The translations under genes and the position numbers were made by a program. Shown here piece by piece: positions 1 to 11,600 of a stretch of DNA of 64,000 nt (position 1 is its first letter; each line of letters starts with the position of its first letter). This stretch comes from Diadema setosum (taxonomy: Eukaryota > Echinodermata > Echinoidea > Diadematoida > Diadematidae), in NCBI GenBank assembly GCA_033980235.1, contig CM067067.1:17638239-17702238 (forward strand), read 5' to 3'. The notes under the pieces are model-generated. The model had not been told where the DNA came from. It did no database searches and was given only the letters and a program-made list of their open reading frames with translations.

Positions 1-30
1 TTGACTTTCAACTGCGGCCACAGCGTGTCG
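1..30 (+). CDS. Kinase gene, 3' end of an upstream exon (partial)
   Basis: The first 30 bases run directly into a perfect donor, GTAAGT, at 31-36. All three frames are short, so the phase cannot be proved. Frame 1 reads LTFNCGHSVS and ends in phase 0, which fits the phase-0 acceptor of the next exon at 208. It is taken as the tail of an exon of the kinase gene that begins outside the window. It could instead be untranslated leader. Confidence 0.4.
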
Positions 31-207
31 GTAAGTCTTTCGTAATCATGCCTGCAAAGGTTTTCAAATGAGAGAATGCAATTTTCATCAATCTGTTGTT
101 TTTTTTCAGTTAGAAGCAATTACATTGAAAAGTTGTATATATATGTCGCCAGCAAATTACGATATTATGTATACACCCTTTGCTTTTTTCTCTTTGTACA
201 ATTTCAG

Positions 208-877
208 AACATGAACAGTCTACTTGAGATTGGTCGTGGTAGCTACGGCCGAGTTCTCCTGGCCCGACACAGCAAAACATCAACTCCCGTAGCCATCAAA
301 GAGCCCTTTCGATCCAACAACTATGCCTCGCCTGGCGAACTGGTGGACGAACTTAAAGAGACAAGAAGGCGAGCCAATAAGGAGGCTCTCGTTCACCAAC
401 TTCTCTCGAACAGTCCATACTTCCCACGTTTCTTGGGAACACTTGACAACGGCAACGACCTCTATCTGGGAGTGCAGTTTGTTGGAGACAGTGAAACGGG
501 ACTCAGCTATCCACTTCTCAACCCACCTCCCCTCTCAACCAAGGACGGCCTCAACATCGCCGAGGACGTCGTCAGGGGCATGATGGAGCTCCATGAGAAC
601 GGACTCCTCCACAACGACATGAAAAGCGACAACGTCCTTCTTGAACGCCGAGGAGGTCGCTATCGCGGCGTTATCATCGACTTTGGCATGGTGTCATCGA
701 TGACTTCCCCGCTTCAAATGTCGGGTCTCCCGGAAGCCGTCAAGTTTGCCTACCTGCAGGGGGAAGAAGCGGACTATCTTGCCCCTGAAATCGTGCTCGA
801 CGAAGAAAAGACATCAGTTCACTCGGACATCTTTTCACTGGGTGTCATCTTGATGGACATCGCACAGGTGCTTGACG
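208..877 (+). CDS. Protein kinase catalytic domain exon
   Basis: This exon encodes almost a whole eukaryotic-type protein kinase domain. It starts after a good acceptor (pyrimidine tract then TTTCAG, ending at 207) and ends at a GTAAGT donor (878). The glycine loop GRGSYGRV lies near the start, followed by VAIKE with the ATP-binding lysine. The catalytic loop is HNDMKSDN (His-Asn-Asp at 610-618), the metal-binding DFG is at 679-687, and YLAPE and HSDIFSLGV follow in the activation and F-helix regions. The loop has HND where most kinases have HRD; the catalytic Asp and the Lys two residues later are kept, so activity is plausible. No further domain is visible. I cannot assign a subfamily. The exon ends in phase 1 and joins the exon at 1292. 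Confidence 0.88.
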
Positions 878-1291
878 GTAAGTTTTGCAATAGTTTTCTC
901 TACTCTTGGTCATTGTTGTCAACTATTTCTGATTTACCAGCTTGTGATTATGAAGTATTTTCCCACATATAATTTTAAGACTAACTCTGATAAACTGCTA
1001 ATCAATGGTAATTTCCTTAATCAAATCACAGCTCAATGAGGATGTTGAATCTGAATCGTATCAAAATTGATTTCTGATCGTCTAAACAGGCATCCGTCCA
1101 AGTCATCGAATCGTTGTTATGTTTGAGGCAATAATTATATCGTTATTCCTAATCTACATGAAGACGAGATTTGCCCAGGGTTTTGTCATTAATTTTGTGC
1201 CATTTCAATAAATAACACTTAAATGCATCGAAAGATCCCTTACAGAATAAATCATAGTATGTCTTATATTTTCTATTCACTCACCTTGCAG

Positions 1292-1464
1292 ATTCACGAT
1301 CTCCAACCGTTCAGGAACTCTCTTCCCTCGGCATGAGATGCAGAACGAGAAACCCAGAATCCCGTCCAAGTCTCACAACAATTCTGAAGGAAATCAGCGA
1401 GCTGAAAATACGGTTCAAACGCCCACCTTTCTGGAAGCGCCTTCTCAAGAAACTACGAAAGTAA
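1292..1464 (+). CDS. Protein kinase gene, last coding exon
   Basis: The acceptor CACCTTGCAG ends at 1291. The exon begins with two bases that complete the phase-1 codon of the previous exon (G+AT, Asp) and stays open to a TAA stop at 1462-1464. It encodes the C-lobe end of the kinase: CRTRNPESRPSLTTIL is the usual R-P-S helix near the end of kinase domains. A basic tail, FWKRLLKKLRK, follows and stops. The basic tail might contact membrane or nucleic acid; that is a guess from composition only. Confidence 0.87.
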
Positions 1465-1530
1465 AACTCTGTATCAGACTTTCAGCTGACATTTAGAGGG
1501 TCAAAGGACCACTGCCTTGTAAATATTGTA

Positions 1531-1536
1531 AATAAA
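1531..1536 (+). promoter_or_regulatory. Poly(A) signal of the kinase gene
   Basis: AATAAA lies 67 bases after the kinase stop codon, giving a very short 3' UTR. Cleavage would be expected roughly 10-30 bases further on. Confidence 0.75.
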
Positions 1537-1933
1537 CCATTGTAAAATATTCCATATTTCTTACATGTGTTATCATTTCCGTGTTAATTGAAGTACAAGT
1601 GTACTGATATCAATTCTTTCTTCTTCTTCTTTTTTTTTTTGGGGGGGGGGGTGGGGGTGGGGGGGGGAGAGGTCGGATTTCCACATAGCTAATGGTTTAT
1701 CAATTAAAGCATCAATTTGAAGAATTATACGAATAGAGTAGGCATACACTACATGTATAGAAATTGAATCAAAATCTTGAAACTCACTGGCACTGACAAA
1801 GAATAACGTACTGAAGTTTGAAGTTTGAATTTGAAATTTATTTAACATAAAAACCATTCATATATTTGCAATTACATAAATCATTGATACATTAAATTAC
1901 GTAAATTTTATGTCTGTGTTTGTTTACGTGTGT

Positions 1934-1936
<3 letters not shown>

Positions 1937-1971
<35 letters not shown>
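1937..1971. repeat. (GT)n microsatellite
   Basis: About 17 uninterrupted GT units. Confidence 0.95.
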
Positions 1972-1972
<1 letters not shown>

Positions 1973-3753
1973 ACTCTTTTTATCACTGAAAATAATGTCT
2001 CCAAATATATCCGGCATGGGCAGTTTGTTTGCAGAATAAAAAAAGCAGATAAGATCGCGTGATACAAGGTAACCTGTACTATTTTTTAAACTACTGCCTC
2101 TATCTTCATTTTGCTACTGAATGCACGCAAGCTATTTCCCGAGATAGTAAAGACATTTGGTAGAGCATGAAAAAGTGTTGATTTTAGAATGCGCGTAGGT
2201 CTTCTTAAATTTCTTTTATCTGATTAAAAGTCAACATCATAATCTTATTTATGAATGTATAGCCAGTGGCGGCATTTTTTTTGGGGGGGGGGGTAGGAGA
2301 GAATATGGCAGCGAAGATGTTGAGGAATTTGAAACAACCAATTTCCAGTTCCACAGTGCATGTATGAATACGTGACAAGATTCATAATTACCCATTCTAG
2401 TGATCTTAACAGACCCAACTCACGACTACATCAATGAGAAATTAAAATCTGGTGGCATTCTTATGTTATAGAGAGGAGTGTTGGAGAGCTCTTAATGTTG
2501 TGATGTGAAAAATGACATTGTGATCACCATCGGCCAAAAGAATTCAACCATTATTTTGTTTTCATTCAGATCATCGATTTGTTCGAATATGAAAGCCTGA
2601 ACGATATGTCGTTTTGAAATTACAGATTCTGATACGAGGTAACACCGTGTATGATCTGAAACGAGATCTATGTGTCCCTGGTACTTTGTAACTGTTAGGC
2701 ATGGTTACTAGTACATCGTAAAAAAAACAAACAAACAAAAACAATTTTGCAAATTCGTGCGTACTGCACAAGTTTGAGCCCATACGTTACACTTTCTATG
2801 ATATGTATAAAAAAATAATGGTTGCTTCTACAATAGAAATGAGGTGTTATGTATATTACTTATTTATAGAAATAATTTTATGTAGAGGTTACCGTTGTAA
2901 AAATCATTATCATATGACCAGTGATGACCAATTTTTTGTTATTCCTTTTTTTATTTAAAGTAGATTCGTTGCCACCATGCTACACTGCAAAACAAAAACA
3001 AAAACAAAACATTAACAACAAACAAATAAGCACACAAAATAAACTCAACACATGCATATGATTTTGATTCGATCAGGGTAGATCTGCAGGGATACTGTGG
3101 TATATTCATAATTGAGCATTTGGATGCGCTTGAGATCTATTTTCCTGTTAATGCTACAGGCTACAAATGTGAATTCATTTCAGTTATGAAAATCAGTTAT
3201 GACAGGTGACTTTTCTTCACTTTCTATTCTTTCCCGTTCTTTCAAAACTAGAGCAGGAGCGCAGACCGTCAAATCTCAACTGGGATTTTTTTCGAACACG
3301 ATCATGTTGCATTACACCTAAAAAAAAGATGGTCGTTGTATTGAAGGCCGTCATAAAAAGTGGAACCTAACTGAAGCTACTAATTAGAACTTCTCTTCTC
3401 TTGTCCCATCAATTCAACATCTCGGTGAGTATGGCACTTGGAGACCCGCGAGCTCTGAACAATTTCCCCGTCATTGCTTTGTTCATTGGCGCCACGCACC
3501 ATTCTGTACCGGTACCCAAATTATATTTTCCCTCTTTTTTTTCTGTATCTGTCTCCCCCCCCCCCCTCCCCTTCTTTCTTTCCATTGTCTCTCTCCCTCC
3601 ATTTCTCTTTCTCTATCTCCGTTTTCTTCTACAGCTAACACCAAACAGCACCTAATCAATTTTCATAATTATTCAGGTCATCTCCAGCATTTTCCACATT
3701 GTGTATGTTGGTGACGATTCATAAGATGGGGAAGACTTTATCAAACACACATG

Positions 3754-3754
<1 letters not shown>

Positions 3755-3790
<36 letters not shown>
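3755..3790. repeat. (CA)n microsatellite
   Basis: About 18 CA units, bordered by variant CATG sequence. Confidence 0.95.
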
Positions 3791-3792
<2 letters not shown>

Positions 3793-4151
3793 CAAAAACA
3801 TAAAAACAAACATAAAGACACAAACATACAATAAAAAACAAACAGCTTTCTACCACATCATAGGTCAGCAAGCACAGTGAAGCTTGTAGAACCAATCAGA
3901 CTCACATGTACTTGTGGCTACTACACACAGTTTCAAAACGGCAAGTTGCTGGGTAAAGACAGGCAAGGATCAGTGCTCATGTACAGCCAAAGGTTTCACT
4001 ACAATGGAGCTACTATAGCTCCATTACTACACCATTCAAAATGCACAACTTGCAGACGACTCAATGCTGTTGTCCCAAGCAGTCTCCCACTACACTCTTG
4101 GTGTACTCAGGGAATGTGCACAGGTAGGGCCTATGAATGACATTGGAAATG

Positions 4152-4186
<35 letters not shown>

Positions 4187-4223
4187 GCACACTCACACAC
4201 ACACATACACACACACACACACA
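4152..4223. repeat. (CA)n microsatellite, interrupted
   Basis: CA units with ACGC, ACTC and ATAC interruptions. The histidine/threonine-rich open frames over it are artefacts of the repeat. Confidence 0.95.
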
Positions 4224-4956
4224 AATGCATGCTCACAATCACCAAAAAGCAACGACGACAACAAAAACCCTACTTCTAAATTCATCACAAGAGATGTTTC
4301 ATCAGCATATTACACAAGTACAAAAATACTCCGAAACTGACAAAAACTGAAGCTCAATAACTAGGCATCACTCTTTACGTCTTCCTTGATGTATTTCTTT
4401 TTTTATTTCAAAAACATGTGGATAACAATTATCATACAGGCATACATGAGAGATATGAAAAAGATAGAAGAGAAAAGAGATAAAGCATAATTAGTTATGA
4501 ATGACTCTCTTTTTCTTTTTTTGCAAGTATGACCTTATCATCACGTCAATTTAGAAGAAAAAAAAAACAGTAACAAGTAAACATTACAGTATTTTGACCA
4601 GGCATGTCATACCCATGACGTTTTATTGCATTTTTAAAATTCTAAGATGTAAATGATTTCATGAGCTTGGAAGCTTTGATGTGCTAATGATGAGCATTTG
4701 GTTGGGTATGTGGTGTCATGATTATACGTTCAAAGTTTATAACGAACTGGAGAACGAAAAAAAAAATGAAATTAAACATTGAAGACAGCAGTGCTAAGTC
4801 CATTCTCAAGAATCCCAAACACATCAAGCTATTCATGCAAAGTATAAGCCTAAACATACAATAGGCACGTATTATCATCTAGGAGAAATGCTCCAATCAC
4901 TACTTTACACACACACATTATAGAATCCTTGGTAGTCATGGTTACAAAATCTGCAG

Positions 4957-5116
4957 TCTTTCTTGGAGCCTACGATACAAAACATACTGGACTCGGCCGA
5001 AGAATTATGGCAATTGACATCAAAATTAATAGAAGCCGATGCAAACCGTATATCCCTCATGACCCATGCTGTCAACATTGCCGAAAATATCTACATTCAA
5101 GATACAAGTCGTGGCG
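4957..5116 (+). pseudogene. EndoU-like N-terminal exon or remnant
   Basis: A 160-base open segment is bounded by AATCTGCAG (ending 4956) and a GTATAC donor (5117). It reads like a real soluble protein, with helical, acidic sequence such as ILDSAEELWQLTSKL, then IEADANRIS and HAVNIAEN. The pattern L-x6-A-D-x-N-R resembles the N-terminal signature of EndoU/XendoU poly(U)-specific endoribonucleases (typically LWxxDxNR followed by a V-N-x-Q stretch). The catalytic histidines of that family lie much further downstream and I find none in this window, so the locus is probably a fragment. A second frame is also open across the segment, which lowers certainty. It lies in the 3' flank of talin on the opposite strand. 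Confidence 0.33.
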
Positions 5117-6006
5117 GTATACACAGTTTAATACTAGTAGTATTTGGGGGGGGGGGGGTCCCGTGTGTGGAGGTTTATATTTGAATGTTTACATGGTGTC
5201 TCATAAACATATTTCATTTGATAACAGGCACATCATGACATGCTCATACGAGTACAAGTCCTGGTCGGGCTTTGGATCCCTTTGGACTATATATTCAACA
5301 GGTATCATGTATATTATTCTTACTACACATGCACATCATGAGTGAAATTTGTTCACATTTAAACGTTTCTACCACCTGTTAACATCTTCAATTACCATGA
5401 AACAAAACAAAACAAAAAATCACCCTTTTTTCCCTTTCCTGCCAAATTTCAATTAAAACATGTTGTCCTGTCTGATTAATGGAAAGACCAATACACAATA
5501 TTTGTTCGTGCAAATTCATGTATAATCATCACTCACAGCCATGATATTTTATTTACAGCCCTATTTCACCTCAGTACAGTCCCATATTTTTCCCTTTAAA
5601 TGAATAACATGTCTCACACTCACCATATCTTGAGAAGCGCACTCCCTTTATACACATCTGTTAATAGGATTGCGTCAGAGTCTATTCGACAACACGAATA
5701 TAAAACTTCGCGAGCGGGGACAATACAGGCTAGCAGACAGAAGAAACAGGAACTTTTGAGAAAATACAAAACATAAGCATTACCCTTGCAGATGCCTCTG
5801 GCCACATGCAGGTGCATCTTTTTTTTTTTTTTTTTATAACCACTGAAAATAAAATGATTTGCATACGTCATAACACATGGTGGGATAACAACACATTACA
5901 GCTTCGCTCAGAAAACCCCTAAAACCTGACCCTTTCTACATCTCTCCTTGTCTATACATAAGACTTTTAGGACAACAAATGCCAGAAGAACAAAAAAACA
6001 ATACAG

Positions 6007-6104
6007 AAAAGCATGGAACACAGAATAGAAAATCTTTTCTAGACCTATACGCAGGGGTAGGATCTACCTCATACATTTCTTTGCTAGTAAGCCAGTCTCT
6101 ACAG
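6007..6104 (+). pseudogene. Possible second exon of the EndoU-like fragment
   Basis: The segment is open between AATACAG (ending 6006) and a CAG|GTAATA donor. It starts with two bases that would complete the phase-1 codon left by the segment ending at 5116 (G+AA, Glu), so the two join in frame. The product contains RKSFLDLYAGVG and TSYISLLVSQSLQ, which loosely matches the PLF...pTY..FI.LL stretch that follows the first EndoU motif. The similarity is weak. No third exon was found within the next 2 kb. Confidence 0.22.
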
Positions 6105-7837
6105 GTAATAGTCACTGGCATCCAAATAGTTCTGCGGGGATATACTGTTATCTATAAAAAAAAAGCAAACAGCAATACCCTACTTCATGAATTCATCAGC
6201 ATCACTACAAATATGTCATGCTTGTAACAAGATTCTTTCCATTTTGGGGGGATACAAAGATTTCCTAGCTACATGACTAGACCATTATTTCATGCATCAT
6301 ATCACTGAAACATTATACTGACAGATGATGCGTCAGTCTTGGCCAAACTGTCAGTCTTATGCGTCCGAGATGGCCTTTTATACCATAATATTCACGGAGG
6401 ATCTCTAGCTCGATTATTCACTCCATCTATACAGACACATGGAATTCACATAGACATCACTACCTTATAAATACTAGCATCTGTGCCTTCGCACGTAAAG
6501 AAATAAAGCTAATATTCCCACATGATTGAAACAAAAACTCTAAATATAATTTGCCGATAGAGCTGCACGATCTAAGATGTATTGATGATTTTGAGTACGA
6601 ATAAATACAAACAACTGTCTTCCTCTATCTCCCTCCAAATACAGCATCATCATCTTCTTAGGCTCGAGTCATTTCACTCTAAGTCTATGATCCATTCGTA
6701 TATAGAGACTTTGCCCTAACTTTTGACATACACAAAGACAGTCTACGAAAGCAGTAGTAAAATTACATCCTTTAACATTTCCAACGCGAAACAGCATCAT
6801 GAAAGGCAATTTCGAGACACACACGTACTTTAGCAGACAAACGTTGTCTGCTCACACACACATGCACACGCGCAAACACACTTTACATTATCATATATGC
6901 TCATGAATATGAATATATGCCAGGCATACGCACAAAAAAAACTTTCGAAAAATGCTCATTACACTGAGATCACACTGCCTGTTATCAATTTTTATGCTAT
7001 CTTCATTCACAGAACAGAATGATACAAACATTTTTGTGAGTGTGTGTGTGTGTGTTAGTGTTAATTGCGCTGCAGATTTAGTTCCCGTGCAACAAACGGA
7101 AGTAATGGGCATCGTGATTACACCCCAACGGAAGACAACAACAAAATCTTTTATGATCACATATCTAAAAGAAAATCAAACAGACATCCAGCATAGCAAA
7201 ATAACTTTTCTTATTCTCTTCTTGCAATACTGCAAGGATCTTGTATCTGCAACCTTTCTCTCTCTCTCATTAGTCATAAAAATCTCTTTCTGATTCTCAC
7301 AGTATGACTACATCTCAAATGTGTCTTGCCCGACAATAACGACATTGAAAACCCTATCATATTTGTGATGCGTGTGATATTCACTTCTTTGAAAACTGAA
7401 CATCTTTCTCGTTGTTGCCTTTCAAAGTCACATGACTACCACAGGGGGTCATTCCCATGTTATTACTACCTGCGAAAAACAACAACAACAAACAAACAAA
7501 CAAACAAAAAATGCTATGCATTATATATTTTCTTTTTCATCCACAAGACGCGCAAAGTGAGTCGTCACACTACAGATTTTCGAGTCAGGCTTTCGGCGAT
7601 TGGGTAGCAAATGTCCGAGATCCTGATTGGTTGATAGCACTTTGTACATTTCTACCTGCATGACAGTGATTAAAGGCTGGCTGTACAAGAACCTACCTAC
7701 CGATATCCTCAAGATGTTTAAAAAAAACAAAAAAAAAAACACCCACTTTGCACTCACAAAAATACAAGGCAAGACTTTCTCCGCCTGCGTACAAACACAT
7801 TAATCTAAGAATATGTACATAATACAACCTATTCTGT
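6105..7837. other. Region between the EndoU-like fragment and the talin 3' end
   Basis: No coding sequence recognised on either strand. It is AT-rich, with a short GT tract near 7038 and several A-runs. It may be talin 3' UTR if a distal poly(A) site is used. Confidence 0.5.
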
Positions 7838-7843
7838 TTTATT
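7838..7843 (-). promoter_or_regulatory. TLN: Candidate proximal poly(A) signal of talin
   Basis: On the - strand this is AATAAA, about 560 bases after the talin stop codon. Other AATAAA motifs occur further down, so this is only the nearest candidate. Confidence 0.4.
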
Positions 7844-8403
7844 CTTTTTATATTGATGCCATGTTTTATCTGCCCTGCCTACAGCTAATGAAATGACCCA
7901 CATAGAAATTTGCATTCTAATATCACTAACCACAAGAAAAATATATTGACGAAAAGGCATGGTGTATATATAATTTTGTATTTTTCTGTTGTAAAAAAAA
8001 GGAAATATCCTCCAAGCACCTATCACGTTGATAATAGGCTCTCATCAACTTTACCTTTGCACCAATCCAGATGAGTGGTGACTATGTGCTCTTTGTATGT
8101 TCAGTTTACAAAAATAGGCAAACGACAAGCAATTCTGTTGCGATGCAGAATGGCATCATGCAGTCGTTCCTTAATGACAAAAAAAAAAAGGAAAAAAGAA
8201 GAACAAAAATGAAAGAGAGAGTTTCTCCTTCATTTCCAGCTCAGGTATAAAAGAAACTTTTCAATCATCTACAGCAGTGTCGACCTGTGTCCCTTTTACG
8301 ATTTCCTTCACAAGCATAGGACGACATGTCTTTTTTGGGTCTCCGTAGCCAACGTTGCGTGACGAGATGCGGCATCCCAGCCGCATGAGACAGGCCGCGA
8401 GGG
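7844..8403 (-). other. TLN: Talin 3' untranslated region (proximal part)
   Basis: The sequence after the talin TAA contains no further open frame on the - strand that matches talin. It is GC-rich next to the stop and AT-rich further on. The 3' limit is inferred from the nearest AATAAA and is not proved. Confidence 0.5.
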
Positions 8404-8646
8404 TTAGTCGTCGTCCGACGGCGGCTTGTTGGCGTACTTGGCCTTGCGGATGTTCTCCAGCTTCCGGCGTGCCTCCTCCAGCTCGCGCTCTTTCTTCAGG
8501 ATGGCCTCCTGGGCCTCGATCTCGATGGCGATGTTGCCCACCATCTTCTGCGAGATCTCGATGCCCTCCTCCTCCGCCGCCTCCTGGGACTGCTGGGCGG
8601 CCTTCACCAGGTTGTCGGAGGCCCGCTTGACAGCATTGCCGGCCAC
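8404..8646 (-). CDS. TLN: Talin last coding exon: end of R13 and dimerisation helix
   Basis: Talin is the large cytoskeletal adaptor that links integrin tails to F-actin and vinculin. This exon starts in phase 0 after CCCCTCCAG and ends with TAA at 8404-8406. VAGNAVKRASDNLVKAAQ matches the last R13 helix of human talin. The linker that follows (QSQEAAEEEGIEIS) is shorter and unlike the human one. The helix KMVGNIAIEIEAQEAILKK, with ERELEEARRKLENIRK after it, is the C-terminal antiparallel dimerisation and actin-binding helix (DABS). The arginine in EEARRK aligns with human R2526, known to matter for dimerisation. The protein ends KYANKPPSDDD, unlike the human end KFLPSELRDEH. Confidence 0.97.
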   Translation of the reverse strand: MAGNAVKRASDNLVKAAQQSQEAAEEEGIEISQKMVGNIAIEIEAQEAILKKERELEEARRKLENIRKAKYANKPPSDDD

Positions 8647-11600
8647 CTGGAGGGGATGGACGACAAGGAGAGGGCAGAGAGGACCCAGAAATGAAGACAT
8701 TTTTGTTTTTCAAACTTCTCTGAACATTCTTTTTAAACTTCTCACCCATGCACTGATGCATTTTCTACTCTCCCCCACCCCCACCGCAATAAAATTTAGT
8801 ATGAAATGATATGCGATGACAAGTTGACCACATGTATTCTTTTCAAAATCAAGCTTCTGCTTAAAAAAGCAGTCTGCCGCATTTGTTCATAATAATTTGA
8901 TTTAATAATCAATGATTTTCCAATTGCTTGTGCTATTACTACAATTTACGCATACTGTATGTTTGGTATACATGCATGTTTGTCCATTGTATAATTATTT
9001 GTGGAAATCTTTTTTACTATTACATTTATCTCTTGTGAAAAATTCAGAAATTGAATCAAATCAAATCAAAATGAGACAACAGTAACACCTTCCAGTTCTC
9101 ACTACCACTATCCTACCACACAGCATGACTATTGTCCAGCAGGCTAATTATCTCCTAAAAATCATTCCATTAGCTGGTAAAGTCTGCTTATTTGCACAGC
9201 AGAGCAAAATGCACGTTTGTATATTGAGTTAACACGAGCCACTGGGAACACTATACAGGAAATGGCCGGATAAAACAACTATAGCAAGGCATTTGAAGAA
9301 ACAAAACAAAACGACAACAAAACACACACTCACACTTGGGCATTTCCTCGTATATCTACATGTACATCTATTCATCTCGTAAAATCAGTTTCAAAAATGA
9401 AATGGGACAGATATGCTGAGATTGCAAATTATATTCTAATTTGTAGTGTCATAACAGCATGTACATATCTTTAACAAAACACACACAAAAAAGAAACAAA
9501 GCACAAAATTGGTAGGGGAAATTCACACGATATAAAGATTTTTTATTCTTTTTTTATTTTATTATTCTTTTTTTTAAGGGGGAAATTGAAAGGCTTTCAG
9601 CCCATAATTGTTGGCTTATAGGACACTGAGTCTATTGACTCATGCCATCCAGACATTAAAAAGGAAAAGTAAACAATAATTTGACTTTAAATTTGAAACA
9701 TCTAACCAACTGAGCTCTTGTGAAAATGTAACTAGATGGTGAGACTATGAACAAAGTATCTGAAAAGAAAAAGAGGTGTGATAGAGCCAGTAACACTGGT
9801 GTTGCCTCTTTGTCAAATAAATGTGTGCATGGGGGAGGGATGGGTGTGTACATCTATATGACTCAAGGTGTAGCTGCTTGTTGGTAAAACTATGGCAAGA
9901 GAGAATAATGAATTCAAATAACATAACATGATTACTCTTTCCTTCCCAACTCACAAAAAAAGAGACCTCTATTTATTATGGCTGCCATCAATCAGTATAT
10001 AATAATGGCAAAAACTAACAAAACAACAAAAAACTTAAAAAAAACAGCTCATGGAGTTCTATACCTTCACACCTCTTGGGATGTGCTGTGGTTGTCATTT
10101 CTGAATGTTCACACCGAATTCATAGTGCCTTTTCTACTGAATGTTCCATAGTCATGCACTACGCTCATTTGGCAGTGTGCCATTTTGTGTCGTTCTGCTT
10201 TGTTTTCTACCTAACTACAACAAGTTGTCTACACTAAAGGACAAAGAAAGCAGCAGTGTGCGAGAAAGACGCACTTCACAGCTCTCCCTGCAAACTACAT
10301 GAGCATGCAAAGTAGTAGGTTGATTCTTGGACCAAGTAAAGTTTCTTCCGTTCATTACTTGCTTCCTCCGACTAATGAGATGCCCAAGACATTGTTCAAA
10401 AGTTGTATGTGTGTGTGGGGGAGGGGATAACACAATTTCTTATCACCAGAAGTGGTAACAAGTCAGAAATTTCTCTGGCACACACTCGGGAATTTTTGGG
10501 CTTCTAGTTATCTCGAAACACTCTGACCACACAATGAGAAATTTCAAGCTATATCCTGGATTGCTCTGCTGATATCTACATGTACAAGTGCCATTTCAGC
10601 TTTTCATTAACACTGCTTTGTGAACACTAACTGTGTGTCAGGCTTTTGAACCTCCAAAAAATCATTACAAGATTTCCCGACCTCATCTTCCTACGAATCA
10701 AGAAATTGGAGGATCATCCCAACACACAAGGTGTGCCTAGTTTCCCACATTGGATTCCTTCCCCTTTAGGTTCCTCCCACTACTAGTTAAAAAACTTTCC
10801 ACCTAAACTTTGCTTAATAACATTGATGAAATCTCAGAATGCATAGGCCAAGGTATATGTACACACACACGTAACATCCGTCTTCTATTGTCCTTGAACA
10901 AAGTGAAGCATATATAAACCGAAACAGCAACTTTACTCGACATCCTATGGACTTCAGCAGGAAGGCACGATCAAACCAAAACATGAATTCTCAGTTCATG
11001 AATGTGGTGACTATAAAAATAATAGAGTCGGGCCTGGGTTTGGCACAGCATAATGTAAGGTACTAAAATGGGAAACCAAAACATGGGTGTCTCTGGTGCC
11101 TGTGTTTGCAAATCTACGGCTCATCTGTGGGAAAATTTGAAAATTTTGACGTCGGTCCACGTACCATTCCCCTTCGGAGAGCATTTACAATGCACACCAA
11201 GCAACAGCTTGTGAGCAAATTTTGTGTTGTACTCTAAGCAAGGCACAATGGAGAGAGAAAGCGTTAGAGAGTATTGCACACTTGCGTAGAATTGTTACGG
11301 TATTATGGTCCCATTTTGATATGAAGTGACAGTAGTATTACTTTGATGAGACACATTGCTGCCAGTAGATCTCTCTCTCTCCCTCTCTGCCCTTTAAAGG
11401 ACATGTTCACCTTCATCTACGTTTGGATTGAGAGAATGCAACAATACTAATAGAACACATCACTGAAGGTTTGAGAAACATTGGACAATCCCTTTAAAAG
11501 TTAGGAGTTTTTTAAAGTTTCAGTGTGGCCATCGTGGATGAGAAGAGTACTACAGCTTGTGATTTCACATGTGTAGAATGATATAAAGATAAATAAAATT

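Larger units (their letters stand above)
1561..4956. other. Intergenic region without a recognised gene
   Basis: AT-rich sequence with a T-run followed by a long poly-G run (about 1630-1668), a second poly-G (2281-2292), a (GT)n tract and two (CA)n tracts. Short open frames here (for example at 3877-4140) show no recognisable protein. Part of it could be the distal 3' UTR of the convergent talin gene if talin uses a far poly(A) site. Confidence 0.5.

Noticed and set aside
4929..5345. 138-codon + strand frame overlapping the EndoU-like segment
   Set aside because: It crosses a poly-G run and reads cysteine/arginine-rich sequence without a known pattern; the other frame is more protein-like.
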